This document shows, piece by piece, positions 47,201-56,700 of a stretch of DNA of 64,000 bases. Below the pieces are notes generated by a model. The model did no database searches, was not told the origin of the DNA, and saw only the letters and a program-made list of their open reading frames with translations. The stretch lies in contig NZ_CP059322.2 of the NCBI RefSeq assembly GCF_013694245.2, positions 2,476,001 through 2,540,000 on the forward strand, read 5' to 3'. Every line of letters starts with the position of its first letter. Positions within the stretch are counted from its first letter, which is position 1. The stretch is from Micromonospora ferruginea (GTDB lineage: Bacteria; Actinomycetota; Actinomycetes; Mycobacteriales; Micromonosporaceae). Both the position numbers and the translations under genes were made by a program.

Positions 47201-47282
47201 CAACCTGACCCTCGGTCGGCGGGGACCTGCCGTCGTCCGGCGCGCACGCGTCATCCGGGAGCCACGGGTCCCCTTTGCGGGG

Positions 47283-47319
47283 AAGCTATGGCGTCGCGCT
47301 GAGCTGCGACAACCCCTAA
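47283..47319 (-). promoter_or_regulatory. Promoter P1 with ACCCCTAA box, for the M3 PKS operon
   Basis: On the minus strand: box TTAGGGGT (47319-47312), -35 TTGTCG (47312-47307, 4 of 6 to the sigma-70 consensus), 18-nt spacer, -10 TAGCTT (47288-47283). The expected transcript start is near 47276, about 75 nt before the ATG. The box touches the -35, the usual position of an activator site. The block GCGCTGAGCTGCGAC plus AACCCCTA (plus-strand sense) is shared with P3. Confidence 0.6.
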
Positions 47320-47336
47320 CCCGTGGGCCCGGCCGG

Positions 47337-47373
47337 CTAGGGGTGGCCGGGCCGGCGGCGGCGCGGTTAGCGT
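47337..47373 (+). promoter_or_regulatory. Promoter P2 with CTAGGGGT box, for the type II thioesterase
   Basis: Plus strand: box CTAGGGGT (47337-47344), poor -35 TGGCCG (47344-47349), 18-nt spacer, -10 TAGCGT (47368-47373). The box-to--10 distance (23 nt) equals that at P1, and the -10 equals that at P3. A weak -35 with an adjacent box fits an activator-dependent promoter. Confidence 0.5.
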
Positions 47374-47432
47374 CCGGTGGACCGCCCTGGCGCCCGGGTC
47401 GCGGGCGCCACCGCCGGAAGGACCGCGTGACG

Positions 47433-48188
47433 ATGACCGACCACGACAACGGCCTGTGGGTTCGCCGGTTCCACCCGGCCCCGGCAGGCGCCCCGCGGCT
47501 GGTGTGCCTGCCGCACGCCGGCGGCTCGGCGAGCTTCTTCTTCCCGGTGTCCCGGGCGCTGTCGCCGGGTGTGGAGGTGCTCAGCGTCCAGTACCCGGGC
47601 CGGCAGGACCGCCGGCACGAGCCCTGCGTGCCGACCATCGGTGAGCTGGCCCGGCAGGTGGCCGACGTGCTGCGCCCCTGGCGGGACCGGCCGCTGGCGT
47701 TCTTCGGGCACAGCATGGGCGCGACGCTGGGCTTCGAGGTGGCGCGGCTGATCGAGGCCGAGGGTCAGGCGGTGGCGCACCTGTTCCCGTCCGGCCGGCG
47801 GGCGCCGTCGTGCCACCGGCACGAGACCGTGCACCTGCTCGACGACGACGGGCTGCTGGCCGACGTGAAGAAGCTCAGCGGCACCAACTCGGCGGTGCTC
47901 GGCGACCCGGACATGCTGCGTGCCGCGTTGCCGGCGATCCGCAGCGACTACCGGGCGGCGGAGACCTACACGTACGCGGACGGGCCGAAGCTGAGCTGCC
48001 CGGTCACGGTGTTCACCGGGGACGCCGACCCGAAGACCACGGTGGACGAGGCGAAGGCCTGGGCGGCGCACACCACCGGCGCGTTCGACCTGCACGTGTT
48101 CGGCGGCGGGCACTTCTTCCTGGCGTCCCACCAGCCGGCGATCCTGCGTACCCTCTCGACGGCGTTGACCGGCGCGACGGTCGGCTGA
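47433..48188 (+). CDS. Type II (editing) thioesterase, 251 aa
   Basis: Free-standing alpha/beta-hydrolase of the RifR/TEII family, which removes aberrant or prematurely decarboxylated acyl groups from PKS carrier proteins in the cytosol. Motifs: [15 protein letters not shown] (oxyanion region, residues 23-37), GHSMG nucleophile elbow (Ser95), FTGDADP (acid, Asp197 or Asp199), GGGHFF (His227). Length is normal for the family. The start could also be GTG at 47427, 6 nt upstream; GGAAGG at 47416 serves either. This is the only plus-strand gene, divergent from the M3 PKS gene and convergent with the methyltransferase gene. Confidence 0.95.
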   Translation: MTDHDNGLWVRRFHPAPAGAPRLVCLPHAGGSASFFFPVSRALSPGVEVLSVQYPGRQDRRHEPCVPTIGELARQVADVLRPWRDRPLAFFGHSMGATLGFEVARLIEAEGQAVAHLFPSGRRAPSCHRHETVHLLDDDGLLADVKKLSGTNSAVLGDPDMLRAALPAIRSDYRAAETYTYADGPKLSCPVTVFTGDADPKTTVDEAKAWAAHTTGAFDLHVFGGGHFFLASHQPAILRTLSTALTGATVG

Positions 48189-48198
48189 GGATCCACGC

Positions 48199-48233
48199 CG
48201 GTCCCCGCCGCCCGGTCCGGGCGGCGGGGACCG
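48199..48233. terminator. Bidirectional hairpin terminator
   Basis: A perfect 15-bp GC-rich inverted repeat (48199-48213 and 48219-48233) with a 5-nt loop sits in the 52-bp gap between two convergent genes. The stem can be extended outward with a 2-nt bulge. It lacks a T-run, as is usual in actinomycetes, and could serve both transcripts. Confidence 0.75.
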
Positions 48234-48240
48234 CGGCGTC

Positions 48241-49128
48241 TCAGGGCTTCTGCGCCACCGCGATGACGTAGTCGAGCAGGCCCAGCTCCTTCTTGATCAG
48301 CTCGGTGTCCCGCCAGTGGTTGGCCATCCCCTTGACCGCGCTGCCGTCGGCGGCGGCGCGGAACGCGGGGTCGGACGGGCGGGCGGACTGGAACCGGCGC
48401 CACCCCTCCCAGGTGCGGTCCGCGATGGAGTTGACCTCCACGCCGGCGAAGCCGGCGGCGGTGAGCTGCTCGCCGTAGGTCGCGCGGTCGTGCCAGTTCT
48501 CGTCCGGCAGGCTGAACTTGACGAAGCTGAGCGGGCCCGAGCTGATCGACATGCGCGGGGTGTCGTTGCTCAGCGGGATGATGTCGGCGGTGGCCAGCGT
48601 GCCGCCCGGCCGCAGCACCCGGAACGCCTCGGCGAAGAACGCGCTGCGCGGGTGGAAGTGGAACGCCGACTCCAGCGCCACCACCCGGTCCACGCTGGCG
48701 TCCGGGAACGGCAGCGCGGTGGCGGTGCCGAGCTGGAAGTCGGCCCGGTCGGCCAGGCCCTCGCGGCGGGCCCGGTCCTGGGCGTGCTCGACGTGCCGCG
48801 GGGTCACGTTGATGCCGTGCACCTTCGCCACCCGGCGGTCCCGCAGCCAGGCGAAGTCCTGGTCGCCGTAGCCGAAGCCGACGTCGACCACGGTGTCGTC
48901 GGGCTTGAAGCCGGCGGCGTCGGCGAGCTTGTCGGCCAGCGCCTGACCGGCCACGTCGATGCTGGTGACGCCCTCCTCCCAGTAGCCGACGTTCATGTAG
49001 CGGGAGGTGCGGGCCGCGAACTCGACGTCCGGCGACTGGATCTCGTAGAACCGGCGGACCCGGGTCACCGGGTCCTTGGTGGCCAGGGTCCGGATGACCC
49101 GGCCGAGGGTGCGGAGGTTCTCCAGCAT
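48241..49128 (-). CDS. SAM-dependent methyltransferase, 295 aa
   Basis: Class I methyltransferase of the UbiE/gamma-tocopherol-MT-like group that includes sugar and aglycone O-methyltransferases such as RebM (family resemblance from memory). SAM-binding motif VVDVGFGYG (80-88), NVGYWEEG (46-53), ALESAFHFHP (151-160), VLRPGG (171-176). ATG at 49128 with GAGGAG 6 nt upstream. It lies 30 bp after the hydroxylase gene, so the two are probably cotranscribed with the loading-module PKS gene. The likely role is O-methylation of the polyketide or its starter, perhaps of the hydroxyl installed by the neighbouring hydroxylase; the position cannot be told, and N- or C-methylation is not excluded. Confidence 0.88.
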   Translation of the reverse strand: MLENLRTLGRVIRTLATKDPVTRVRRFYEIQSPDVEFAARTSRYMNVGYWEEGVTSIDVAGQALADKLADAAGFKPDDTVVDVGFGYGDQDFAWLRDRRVAKVHGINVTPRHVEHAQDRARREGLADRADFQLGTATALPFPDASVDRVVALESAFHFHPRSAFFAEAFRVLRPGGTLATADIIPLSNDTPRMSISSGPLSFVKFSLPDENWHDRATYGEQLTAAGFAGVEVNSIADRTWEGWRRFQSARPSDPAFRAAADGSAVKGMANHWRDTELIKKELGLLDYVIAVAQKP

Positions 49129-49158
49129 GTCAGCTCCTCAGGGCTGTGCGGGGGTTGG

Positions 49159-50721
49159 TCAGGACTGCAGGGCGGGGGCGGAGACCTGCCGGCGCAGGTC
49201 GGCCACCAGGGTGGCGGCGGCGTCGGGGCCGGCGGCCACGCCGAAGAGATAGAAGTCCGGCCGGATCAGCGCGGCGTCCGCGCCGCCCAGCCAGGTCGCG
49301 TAGACGCCGTCGAGGTCGGCCAGCCCGCCCGCCGCCCCGCCGTCGTCGGCCGGCCGCACGACCAGCCGGTACGCGCCGAGGTCGTCGAGGAACGCGACGG
49401 CGTCGTCGTCCAGCGCGGCGGGTTCCCTGGTGAGCAGCGTGAAGCCGACGCCCACCACGTCGTCGAAGCCGCCGGTGCGCCCGTCGACGGTCACCCGGCC
49501 CTGCGGCGCGGGCTCACCGGCGCGCGGCGCGGGCGTGCCGTCCCCGGCACGGTGCAGCACCCCGTCCACGATCGCCTCGCGCAGCGAGCGGACGTGCCGC
49601 TGCTGGGTACGCCGGCGCAGCGCCGCGAGCATCACCGAGTCCCGGCCGGCGGCCTTCTTCTGGTCGGTCTCGCAGATCACCGCCCCGGAGTCCATCGACA
49701 TCCGGATGGCGTGCTGCACGTGCGCGCGCCGTTCCGCCTGGTAGGTGTCGAGCAGCGCGTCCCCGGCCCGGCCCCGGCGCACCAGGTCCAGCTTCCAGGC
49801 CAGGTTGACGACGTCGCGGAAGCCGGAGCTCATGCCCTGCCCGAGGAACGGCGGCATGACGTGCGCGGCGTCGCCGGCCAGGAACACCCGTCCGCGCCGC
49901 CACACGTCGGCGGAGCAGGCCTGCGTGGTGTAGACGCCGTACCGGTCCAGCCGGGCGTTGTCCGGGGTGATGTCGAACAGCCCGAGCAGCCGCCACGCGC
50001 TGGCCTCGGTACGGAACTCCTCCAGGGTCTCCCCCGGCACCCGCATGAACTCCCACCGCCGGTGGTCCGGCCCGGCGGAGACGGCGGTCCGCGGGCGCGC
50101 CGGGTCGCAGATCTGCAGGTTGTTGGGGCTGAACTCGCGCGGGGTGTGCAGCACCACGTCGCAGACCAGCCAGTCGTGGGTGAAGTCCAGGTCGGTGACG
50201 GTCGCGCCGAGCCAGCCCCGCACGAAGCTGTTCGCGCCGTCGCAGCCGAGCACCCAGGACGCGGTGTACGTGTGCCGGCCGCCGTCGCCGTCCACGGCGG
50301 TCACCTCGACCCGGTCGCCGTGGTCGAGCAGGTCGGTCACCTCGACGCCCCGCCGCACCTGCACGCCGGGCAGCTCCGCGCCGCGTTCGGCCAGCCGTTC
50401 CTCCACGCCGGGCTGGTAGAACGACGTGGAGTCGGGCCACCCGGACGGGCCGTCCGGCGCGGCGCGCACGTGCAGCAGGGTGCGGCCGAAGCCGTTCTTC
50501 CAGGTGTACTCGCCGGACAGCTCGGTCACGTCGCCGAGCCGGTCGGCCACCCCGCACGCGGCGAGGATCCGGCTGGCCTCGCCGTCGTAGGAGACCGCAC
50601 GCGGCATGCTGTACGGGGTGGTCCACTTCTCCAGCACCCGCACCGTGAAGCCGCGCTGCGCCAGCAGGATGGCGGCCACCTGGCCCACCGGGCCGTAGCC
50701 CACGATCAGTACGTCGGTCAT
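49159..50721 (-). CDS. MhpA-type FAD-dependent aromatic hydroxylase, 520 aa
   Basis: Flavoprotein monooxygenase of the phenol-hydroxylase-like class A group (PF01494). FAD Rossmann motif GYGPVG (8-13), MPRAVSYDGEASRIL (39-53, typical of 3-(3-hydroxyphenyl)propionate hydroxylase-like enzymes), DG motif GCDGANSFVRGWLG (159-172), second FAD motif GRVFLAGDAAH (277-287), and a C-terminal thioredoxin-like domain. It is expected to hydroxylate a phenolic ring with NAD(P)H and O2. Relatives occur in ansamycin clusters (for example Rif-Orf19). ATG at 50721 with GAGGG upstream, 29 bp after the stop of the loading-module PKS gene. It may act on an aromatic starter or on the finished polyketide; acting on a non-aromatic enol is possible. 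Confidence 0.92.
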   Translation of the reverse strand: MTDVLIVGYGPVGQVAAILLAQRGFTVRVLEKWTTPYSMPRAVSYDGEASRILAACGVADRLGDVTELSGEYTWKNGFGRTLLHVRAAPDGPSGWPDSTSFYQPGVEERLAERGAELPGVQVRRGVEVTDLLDHGDRVEVTAVDGDGGRHTYTASWVLGCDGANSFVRGWLGATVTDLDFTHDWLVCDVVLHTPREFSPNNLQICDPARPRTAVSAGPDHRRWEFMRVPGETLEEFRTEASAWRLLGLFDITPDNARLDRYGVYTTQACSADVWRRGRVFLAGDAAHVMPPFLGQGMSSGFRDVVNLAWKLDLVRRGRAGDALLDTYQAERRAHVQHAIRMSMDSGAVICETDQKKAAGRDSVMLAALRRRTQQRHVRSLREAIVDGVLHRAGDGTPAPRAGEPAPQGRVTVDGRTGGFDDVVGVGFTLLTREPAALDDDAVAFLDDLGAYRLVVRPADDGGAAGGLADLDGVYATWLGGADAALIRPDFYLFGVAAGPDAAATLVADLRRQVSAPALQS

Positions 50722-50750
50722 CGCCGTCCCTCGTTCGTCCGCCTGGGCCG

Positions 50751-53700
50751 TCACAGCCCGAGTTCCGTGTCGATCAGGCTGAAGATCTCGTCGTCGCTGG
50801 CCCGGTCGAGGTCCAGGTCGTCGTCGGTGGCGGAGGCGCCGCGCATGGTCCGCCACTTGGCGACCAGCACCTCCAGCCGCGCCGCCACCTGGGTGTGCAC
50901 CTCGGCCTCGACGGTGGTCTCGGCGAGCGCCCGTTCCAGGCGTTCCAGCTCGGCCAGCACCGCCGGGGCGGCCTGCGCGCCGTCGGGCACCAGCCGGGAG
51001 CGCAGGTAGCCGGCGAGCGCCGCCGGGTCCGGGTAGTCGAAGACGGCGGTGGCCGGCAGCCGCTCCCCGGTCGCCTCGGTGAGCCGGTTGCGCAGCTCGA
51101 CCGCGGTCAGCGAGTCGAAGCCCAGCTCGTGGAACGCCTGGCCGTCCCGGATGGCGTCCGGGCTGCCGTGGCCGAGCACCGCCGCGGCGGTGGCCCGGAC
51201 CAGGTCGAGCAGCAGCGCGGACTGTTCCGCGCCGGTGAGCGCGCGCAGCCGCCCGGCCAGGTCGGCGCCGCCGGTGGTGGCGGCGCGGGCCTTCGGCCGG
51301 TCGGCGCGGACCAGGCCGCGCATCAGCGCCGGCACGTGCGGCCGGCCGGCCAGCGCGGCCCGGTCGACGCGGGTCGGCACCAGGTGTTCCTCCGGCGCGG
51401 CGAGGCCGGCGTCGAACAGCGCCATGCCCAGGTCGGACGGGATCGCGAGCTGCCCGTCGCGGGTGGTGCCGGCCCGGTCCACCCCGGCGGTCAGCGTGCT
51501 GGCCTGCGCCCACAGCCCCCAGGCGTACGCGCGGGCGGGCAGCCCGGCGCCGCGTCGCCGTCGGGCCAGCGCGTCCAGCCAGGCGTTGGCGGCGGCGTAG
51601 TTGCCCTGGCCGGGCACGCCGAACACGCCGGCGCCGGAGGAGAACAGCACGAACCCGGCGAGGTCGAGGTGGCGGGTCAACTCGTCGAGGTGACGGGCGG
51701 CGTCCACCTTGGGCCGGAACACGGTGTCGAGGCGTTGCGGGGTGAGCGCGGTGACCACCCCGTCGTCCAGCACGCCGGCCAGGTGCACCACGGCGGTGAG
51801 CGGGTGCGCCGCCGGCACGGCGGTGAGCAGCCCTGCCACCGCGTCCCGGTCGGCGACGTCGGCGGCGGCCACGGTGACGGTGGCGCCGAGCGCGGTCAGC
51901 TCGGCGGTCAGCTCGGCCGCGCCGGGCGCGCCCGGGCCACCCCGGCTGGCCAGCAGCAGGTGCCGTACGCCGTGCCCGGTGACCAGCCGACGGGCCACCA
52001 GGCCGCCCAGCAGGCCGGTGCCGCCGGTGAGCAGCACCGTGCCGTCCGGGTCCCACGACTCGGGCATGGTGAGCACCACCTTGCCGACGTGCCGGGCCTG
52101 GCTGACGTAGCGGAACGCCTCCGGGGCCTGCCGGACGTCCCAGGCGCGCACCGGCAGCGGGCGCAGCGCGCCGGTGGCGAACAGCGCCAGCAGCTCGGTG
52201 AGCATCCGCTGGATCTCGTCCGGCGTGACCCGCGTCAGGTCGTACGCCTGGTAGTCGACGCCGGGGTGGTCGGCGGCGACCCGGTCCGGGTCGCGCAGGT
52301 CGGTCTTGCCCATCTCCAGGAACCGGCCGCCGCGCGGCAGCAGCCGCAGCGACGCGTCGACGAACTCGCGGGCCAGCGAGTCGAGCACCACGTCCACGCC
52401 CCGGCCCTCGGTGGCGGCGAGGAAGCGGGCCTCGAAGTCGAGCGTCCGGGACGACGCGAGGTGATCGTCGGGCACGCCGAGGTCCCGCAACGCCTGCCAC
52501 TTGCCCTCGCTGGCGGTGGCGAAGACGTCCGCGCCGAGGTGGCGGGCGATCTGCACGGCGGCCATGCCGACGCCGCCGGCGCCGGCGTGCACCAGCACGG
52601 ACTCCCCGGCCCGCAGCCGGCCCAGCCCGACCAGCCCCCGCCAGGCGGTGAGGAACACCACCGGCACGGTGGCGGCCTGCGCGAACGTCCAACCGTCCGG
52701 CACCGGCGCGAGCAGCCGCCGGTCGGTGACCGCGACCGGGCCGAAGCAGCCGGTGAACACGCCGAGCACCCGGTCGCCGGGGCGCAGGTCGGTGACGTCC
52801 GCGCCGACCTCGACGACCACGCCGGCGGCCTCCCCGCCGGGCGGGCCGGGGTCGCCCGGGTAGAGGCCGAGCGCGTTGAGCACGTCGCGGAAGTTCAGGC
52901 CGGCGGCGCGGACCCGGACCCGCACGTCGGACGGGCCGAGCGGCGCGTCGGCCGCGTCGGTGGGCACCAGCGCCAGGTGGTCGAGGCTGCCCCGCCGGGG
53001 CACGTCCAGCCGCCAGGCGGCGGTGTCGGCGGGCGGGGTGAGCGTGGCCGCGTCGGCGCGGCGGGCCAGCCGGGGCACGTACGCGCCGCCGTCGCGCAGC
53101 GCCACCTGCGGCTCGTCGGCGGCGAGCAGGGCGGTCAGGGTGGCCGCGTCGGGGCGGGTGTCGGCGTCGAGCAGCACGAACCGGTCCGGGTGTTCGGACT
53201 GGGCGGAGCGGACCAGCCCCCACGCGGCGGCCGCGTCCGGGTCGCCGACCTCGCCGGGCCCGTGCACGCCGACCGCGCCGGAGGTGAGCAGCACCAGCCG
53301 GGTCTCGGCCCAGCGGGGCTCGGCCAGCCAGCGCTGCACCAGCGCGAGCGCGTCCCCGGCGAGCCGTCGCGCCCGGTCCGGGGCGGCCGGGCCGGGGCCG
53401 GTCGGCGCCGGCCGCGCACCGTCCACGATGCCGGCGGTGAGCGGCGCGAGCACCGCGTCCGGCGGCGCGGCCCCGGCGTCGATCGCGGCGGCCAGGGCCG
53501 ACAGGTCGGCGTGACGCGTCAGGCCGGACACGTGGGCCGGACCGGGCAGGTCGGCGACGGCGGACGGGTCGGACACGTCCGCCCGGCCGGGCAGGTCGGT
53601 CCCGGCAGACGGGTCGGCGGCGTCGACAGCAGACCGACGCGCGGCCGGCTCGGCGGCGGCGTCCGGGGCGGCGAGCACGGCGATCCGGGCCGGGCTCGGC

Positions 53701-56700
53701 GCGGTGGGTACCGGCAGCGGCTGCCAGGTCAGGTGGAACAGCGCGTCGGTGACCGCGTCGTCGCGGGCGCCCAACTCGGCGCGGGAGATCGGGCGCATGG
53801 CCAGCGACGCCGCCTCGACCACCGGCGCGCCGGCCGGGTCGGTGGCGGACAACGCGAACGCGTGCGGGCCGACCCGCCGCAGCCGGACCCGCAGCGTGGT
53901 GGCGCCGGTGGCGTGCAGGGTGAGCCCGTTCCAGGCGAACGGCAGCAGGATCCGGTCACCGCCGGCGTCGGCGAGACCACCGAAGTGGGCGGCGTGCAGC
54001 GCGGCGTCGAGCAGCGCCGGGTGCAGCGCGTACCGGTCGGCGTCGGCGCGCGGGCCGGCCGGCAGCTCCACCTCGGCGTACACCTCGTCGTCGCCGGTGC
54101 GGACCGCGCGCAGGCCCTGGAACGCCGGGCCGTAGCCGTACCCCTCGTCGACCAGTCGCTCGTAGAAGCCGGTCAGGTCGACGGCGCCGGCGTCCGGCGG
54201 CGGCCCGCCCGGCGCGGGCGGCGGGGGTTCGGCGGCGGAGAGCGTCCCGCTGCCGTGCCGGGTCCACGGCGCGTCGGCCGGGCCGGCGGCGGGCCGGGAG
54301 TGCACGGTGACCGGGCGGCGGCCGTCGTCGGCGGCGGGACCGACCGCGACCTGCACCTGGGTGGCCGCGTCCTCGGGCAGCGTCAGCGGCGCCTCGATGA
54401 CCAGCTCGTCGAGGACCGGGCAGCCGACCTCGTCGCCGGCACGCAGGCACAGCTCGACCAGCCCGGTGCCGGGCACCAGCACCCGGCCGGCGACCCGGTG
54501 GTCGGCCAGCCACGGCTGCTCGGCGACCGCGAGCCGGCCGGTGAACAGGTGTCCCCAGCCGTCGGCCAGCGGCACCGACGCGCCGAGCAGCGGATGCCCG
54601 GCGGCGGCCAGTCCGGCCGCGCCGACGTCGGCCGCGCCGGTGACCGGGCGGGGCCAGTAGCGGCGGTGCGCGAACGCGTACGTGGGCAGGTCGACGCGCC
54701 GACCGCCGGCCAGCACCGGCTGCCAGTCCACCGGCACGCCGCGCACGTGCAGCGCGGCCACGGCGAGCAGGAACCGGGCCCGGTCACCCCGGCCGCGCTG
54801 CATCGAGCCCACCACCACCGCCGGGTGCTCGTGCTCCTGGACCGTCTGCTCGATGCCCGGGGTGAGCACCGGGTGCGGGCTGCACTCGACGTACGTGTGG
54901 TGGCCCTCGTCGGTCAGCGCGCGCACCGCGTCCGCCAGCTCCACCGGCTGCCGCAGGTTGCGGTACCAGTAGTCGCCGTCCATCTCCTCGCCGCCGAGCC
55001 AGCGCAGGTCGGTGGTGGAGTAGATCGGCACCGCCGCCGGCCCGGGCGTCACGCCCTCGACGGCCTCGGCCAGGTCGGCGCGGATTCGCTCCACCTGCGC
55101 GGAGTGCGACGCGTAGTCGATCGGGATCCGGCGCAGCCGCACCCGGTCGGCCTCCAGTTCGGCGGCGAACGCGTCGACCGCGTCCGGCTCGCCGGAGACC
55201 ACCACGTTCGCCGGGCCGTTGACCGCGCCCACGGACAGCCGGTCGCCGTACCGGGCGACCCGGGCGCGGACCGACTCGACCGGCAGCGGCACGGCGGCCA
55301 TCACCCCGGCGCCGGCGAGCTTGCGCAGCGCGCGGGCGCGCAACGCCACCAGCCGGGCGGCGTCGGGCAGGGAGAGCACGCCGGCCACGCAGGCGGCGGC
55401 GATCTCGCCCTGCGAGTGGCCGACCACGGCGGCGGGCTGCACGCCGTACGAGCGCCACAGCTCGGCCAGCGACACCATCACCGCGAACAGCAGCGGCTGC
55501 ACCACGTCGGCCCGCTCGGCGTCCGGCGTGCCGGGTGCCTGGCGCAGCAGGTCCCGCAGCGGGTGACCCAGCCAGGGCCGCAGCGCGGCGTCGCAGGCCG
55601 CCATCCGCTCGGCGAACACGGGCGCCTCGTCCAGGAGGTCGAGCGCCATCCCGGCCCACTGGGAGCCCTGGCCGGGGAAGACGAACACCACCTTGCCGGT
55701 GGCGGTGACGTCGCCGCGTACCAGGTCGGTGGCGGGTACGCCGGCGGCGAGCGCGTCCAGGCCGGCGGTGATCTGCGCCGGGTCGCCGACCAGCACGGCC
55801 CGGTGGTCGAACCCGGCCCGGGTGGTGGCCAGCGACCAGGCCACGTCCCGCGGTGGCTGGTCGGGCCGCCCGGCGAGGTGGTCGCGCAGCCGGCGGGCCT
55901 GCCCGGCCAGCGCCTCCGGGGTACGCGCGGAGAGCAGCCACGGCAGCGCCGCCGGCCCGGCCGGCGGCTCGGCGTCGACGGCCGGCTCGGCCGGCACGGC
56001 CTCGATCACCACGTGGGCGTTGGTGCCGCTGATGCCGAACGAGGAGACGCCGGCGCGGGCCGGCCGGTCGGCGCGCGGCCACGGCCGGGCCTCGGTGAGC
56101 AGGTCGACCGCGCCGGCCGCCCAGTCGACGCGTTCGGTGCGCTGCTCGGCGTGCAGGGTGCGGGGCAGCCGGCCGTGCCGCATGGCGAGGACGACCTTGA
56201 GCATCCCGGCGACGCCGGCCGCGGCCTGGGTGTGGCCGAGATTGGACTTGACGGAGCCGAGCAGCAGCGGCGGGACGCCGTCGGGCCGGCGACCGTAGGT
56301 GGCGAGGATCGCCTCGGCCTCGATCGGGTCGCCGAGCGGCGTGCCGGTGCCGTGCGCCTCGACCGCGTCCACGTCGGACGGGTCGAGCCCGGCGGCGGCC
56401 AGCGCGGCCCGGATCACGGCTTCCTGCGACGGCCCGTTGGGCGCGGTGAGCCCGTTGGACGCGCCGTCGGAGTTGACCGCCGAGCCGCGGACCACGGCCA
56501 GCACCGGGTGCCCGCGCCGGCGGGCGTCGGAGAGCCGTTCCACCACCAGCACGCCGACGCCCTCGGACATGCCGAACCCGTCGGCGGACTCGGCGAACGC
56601 CTTGCACCGGCCGTCGGGGGCGAGGCCGCGCTGGCGGCTGAACCCGGTCAGCCCGGCCGGGCTGGACAGCACCGACACGCCACCGGCGAGCGCCAGGTCG

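Larger units (their letters stand above)
47201..47432. other. Divergent promoter region between M3 PKS and type II thioesterase
   Basis: 232 bp with no gene. It carries two ACCCCTA-type boxes as an inverted repeat (47312-47319 and 47337-47344), each 23 nt upstream of a TAGCNT -10 element in the outward direction, followed by leaders of about 50-75 nt and the two ribosome sites. Confidence 0.75.

Noticed and set aside
47201-47716. N-terminal extension of the M3 PKS by 172 residues
   Set aside because: It crosses the divergent promoter region and the thioesterase gene; the docking helix begins at 47200 with its own ribosome site.
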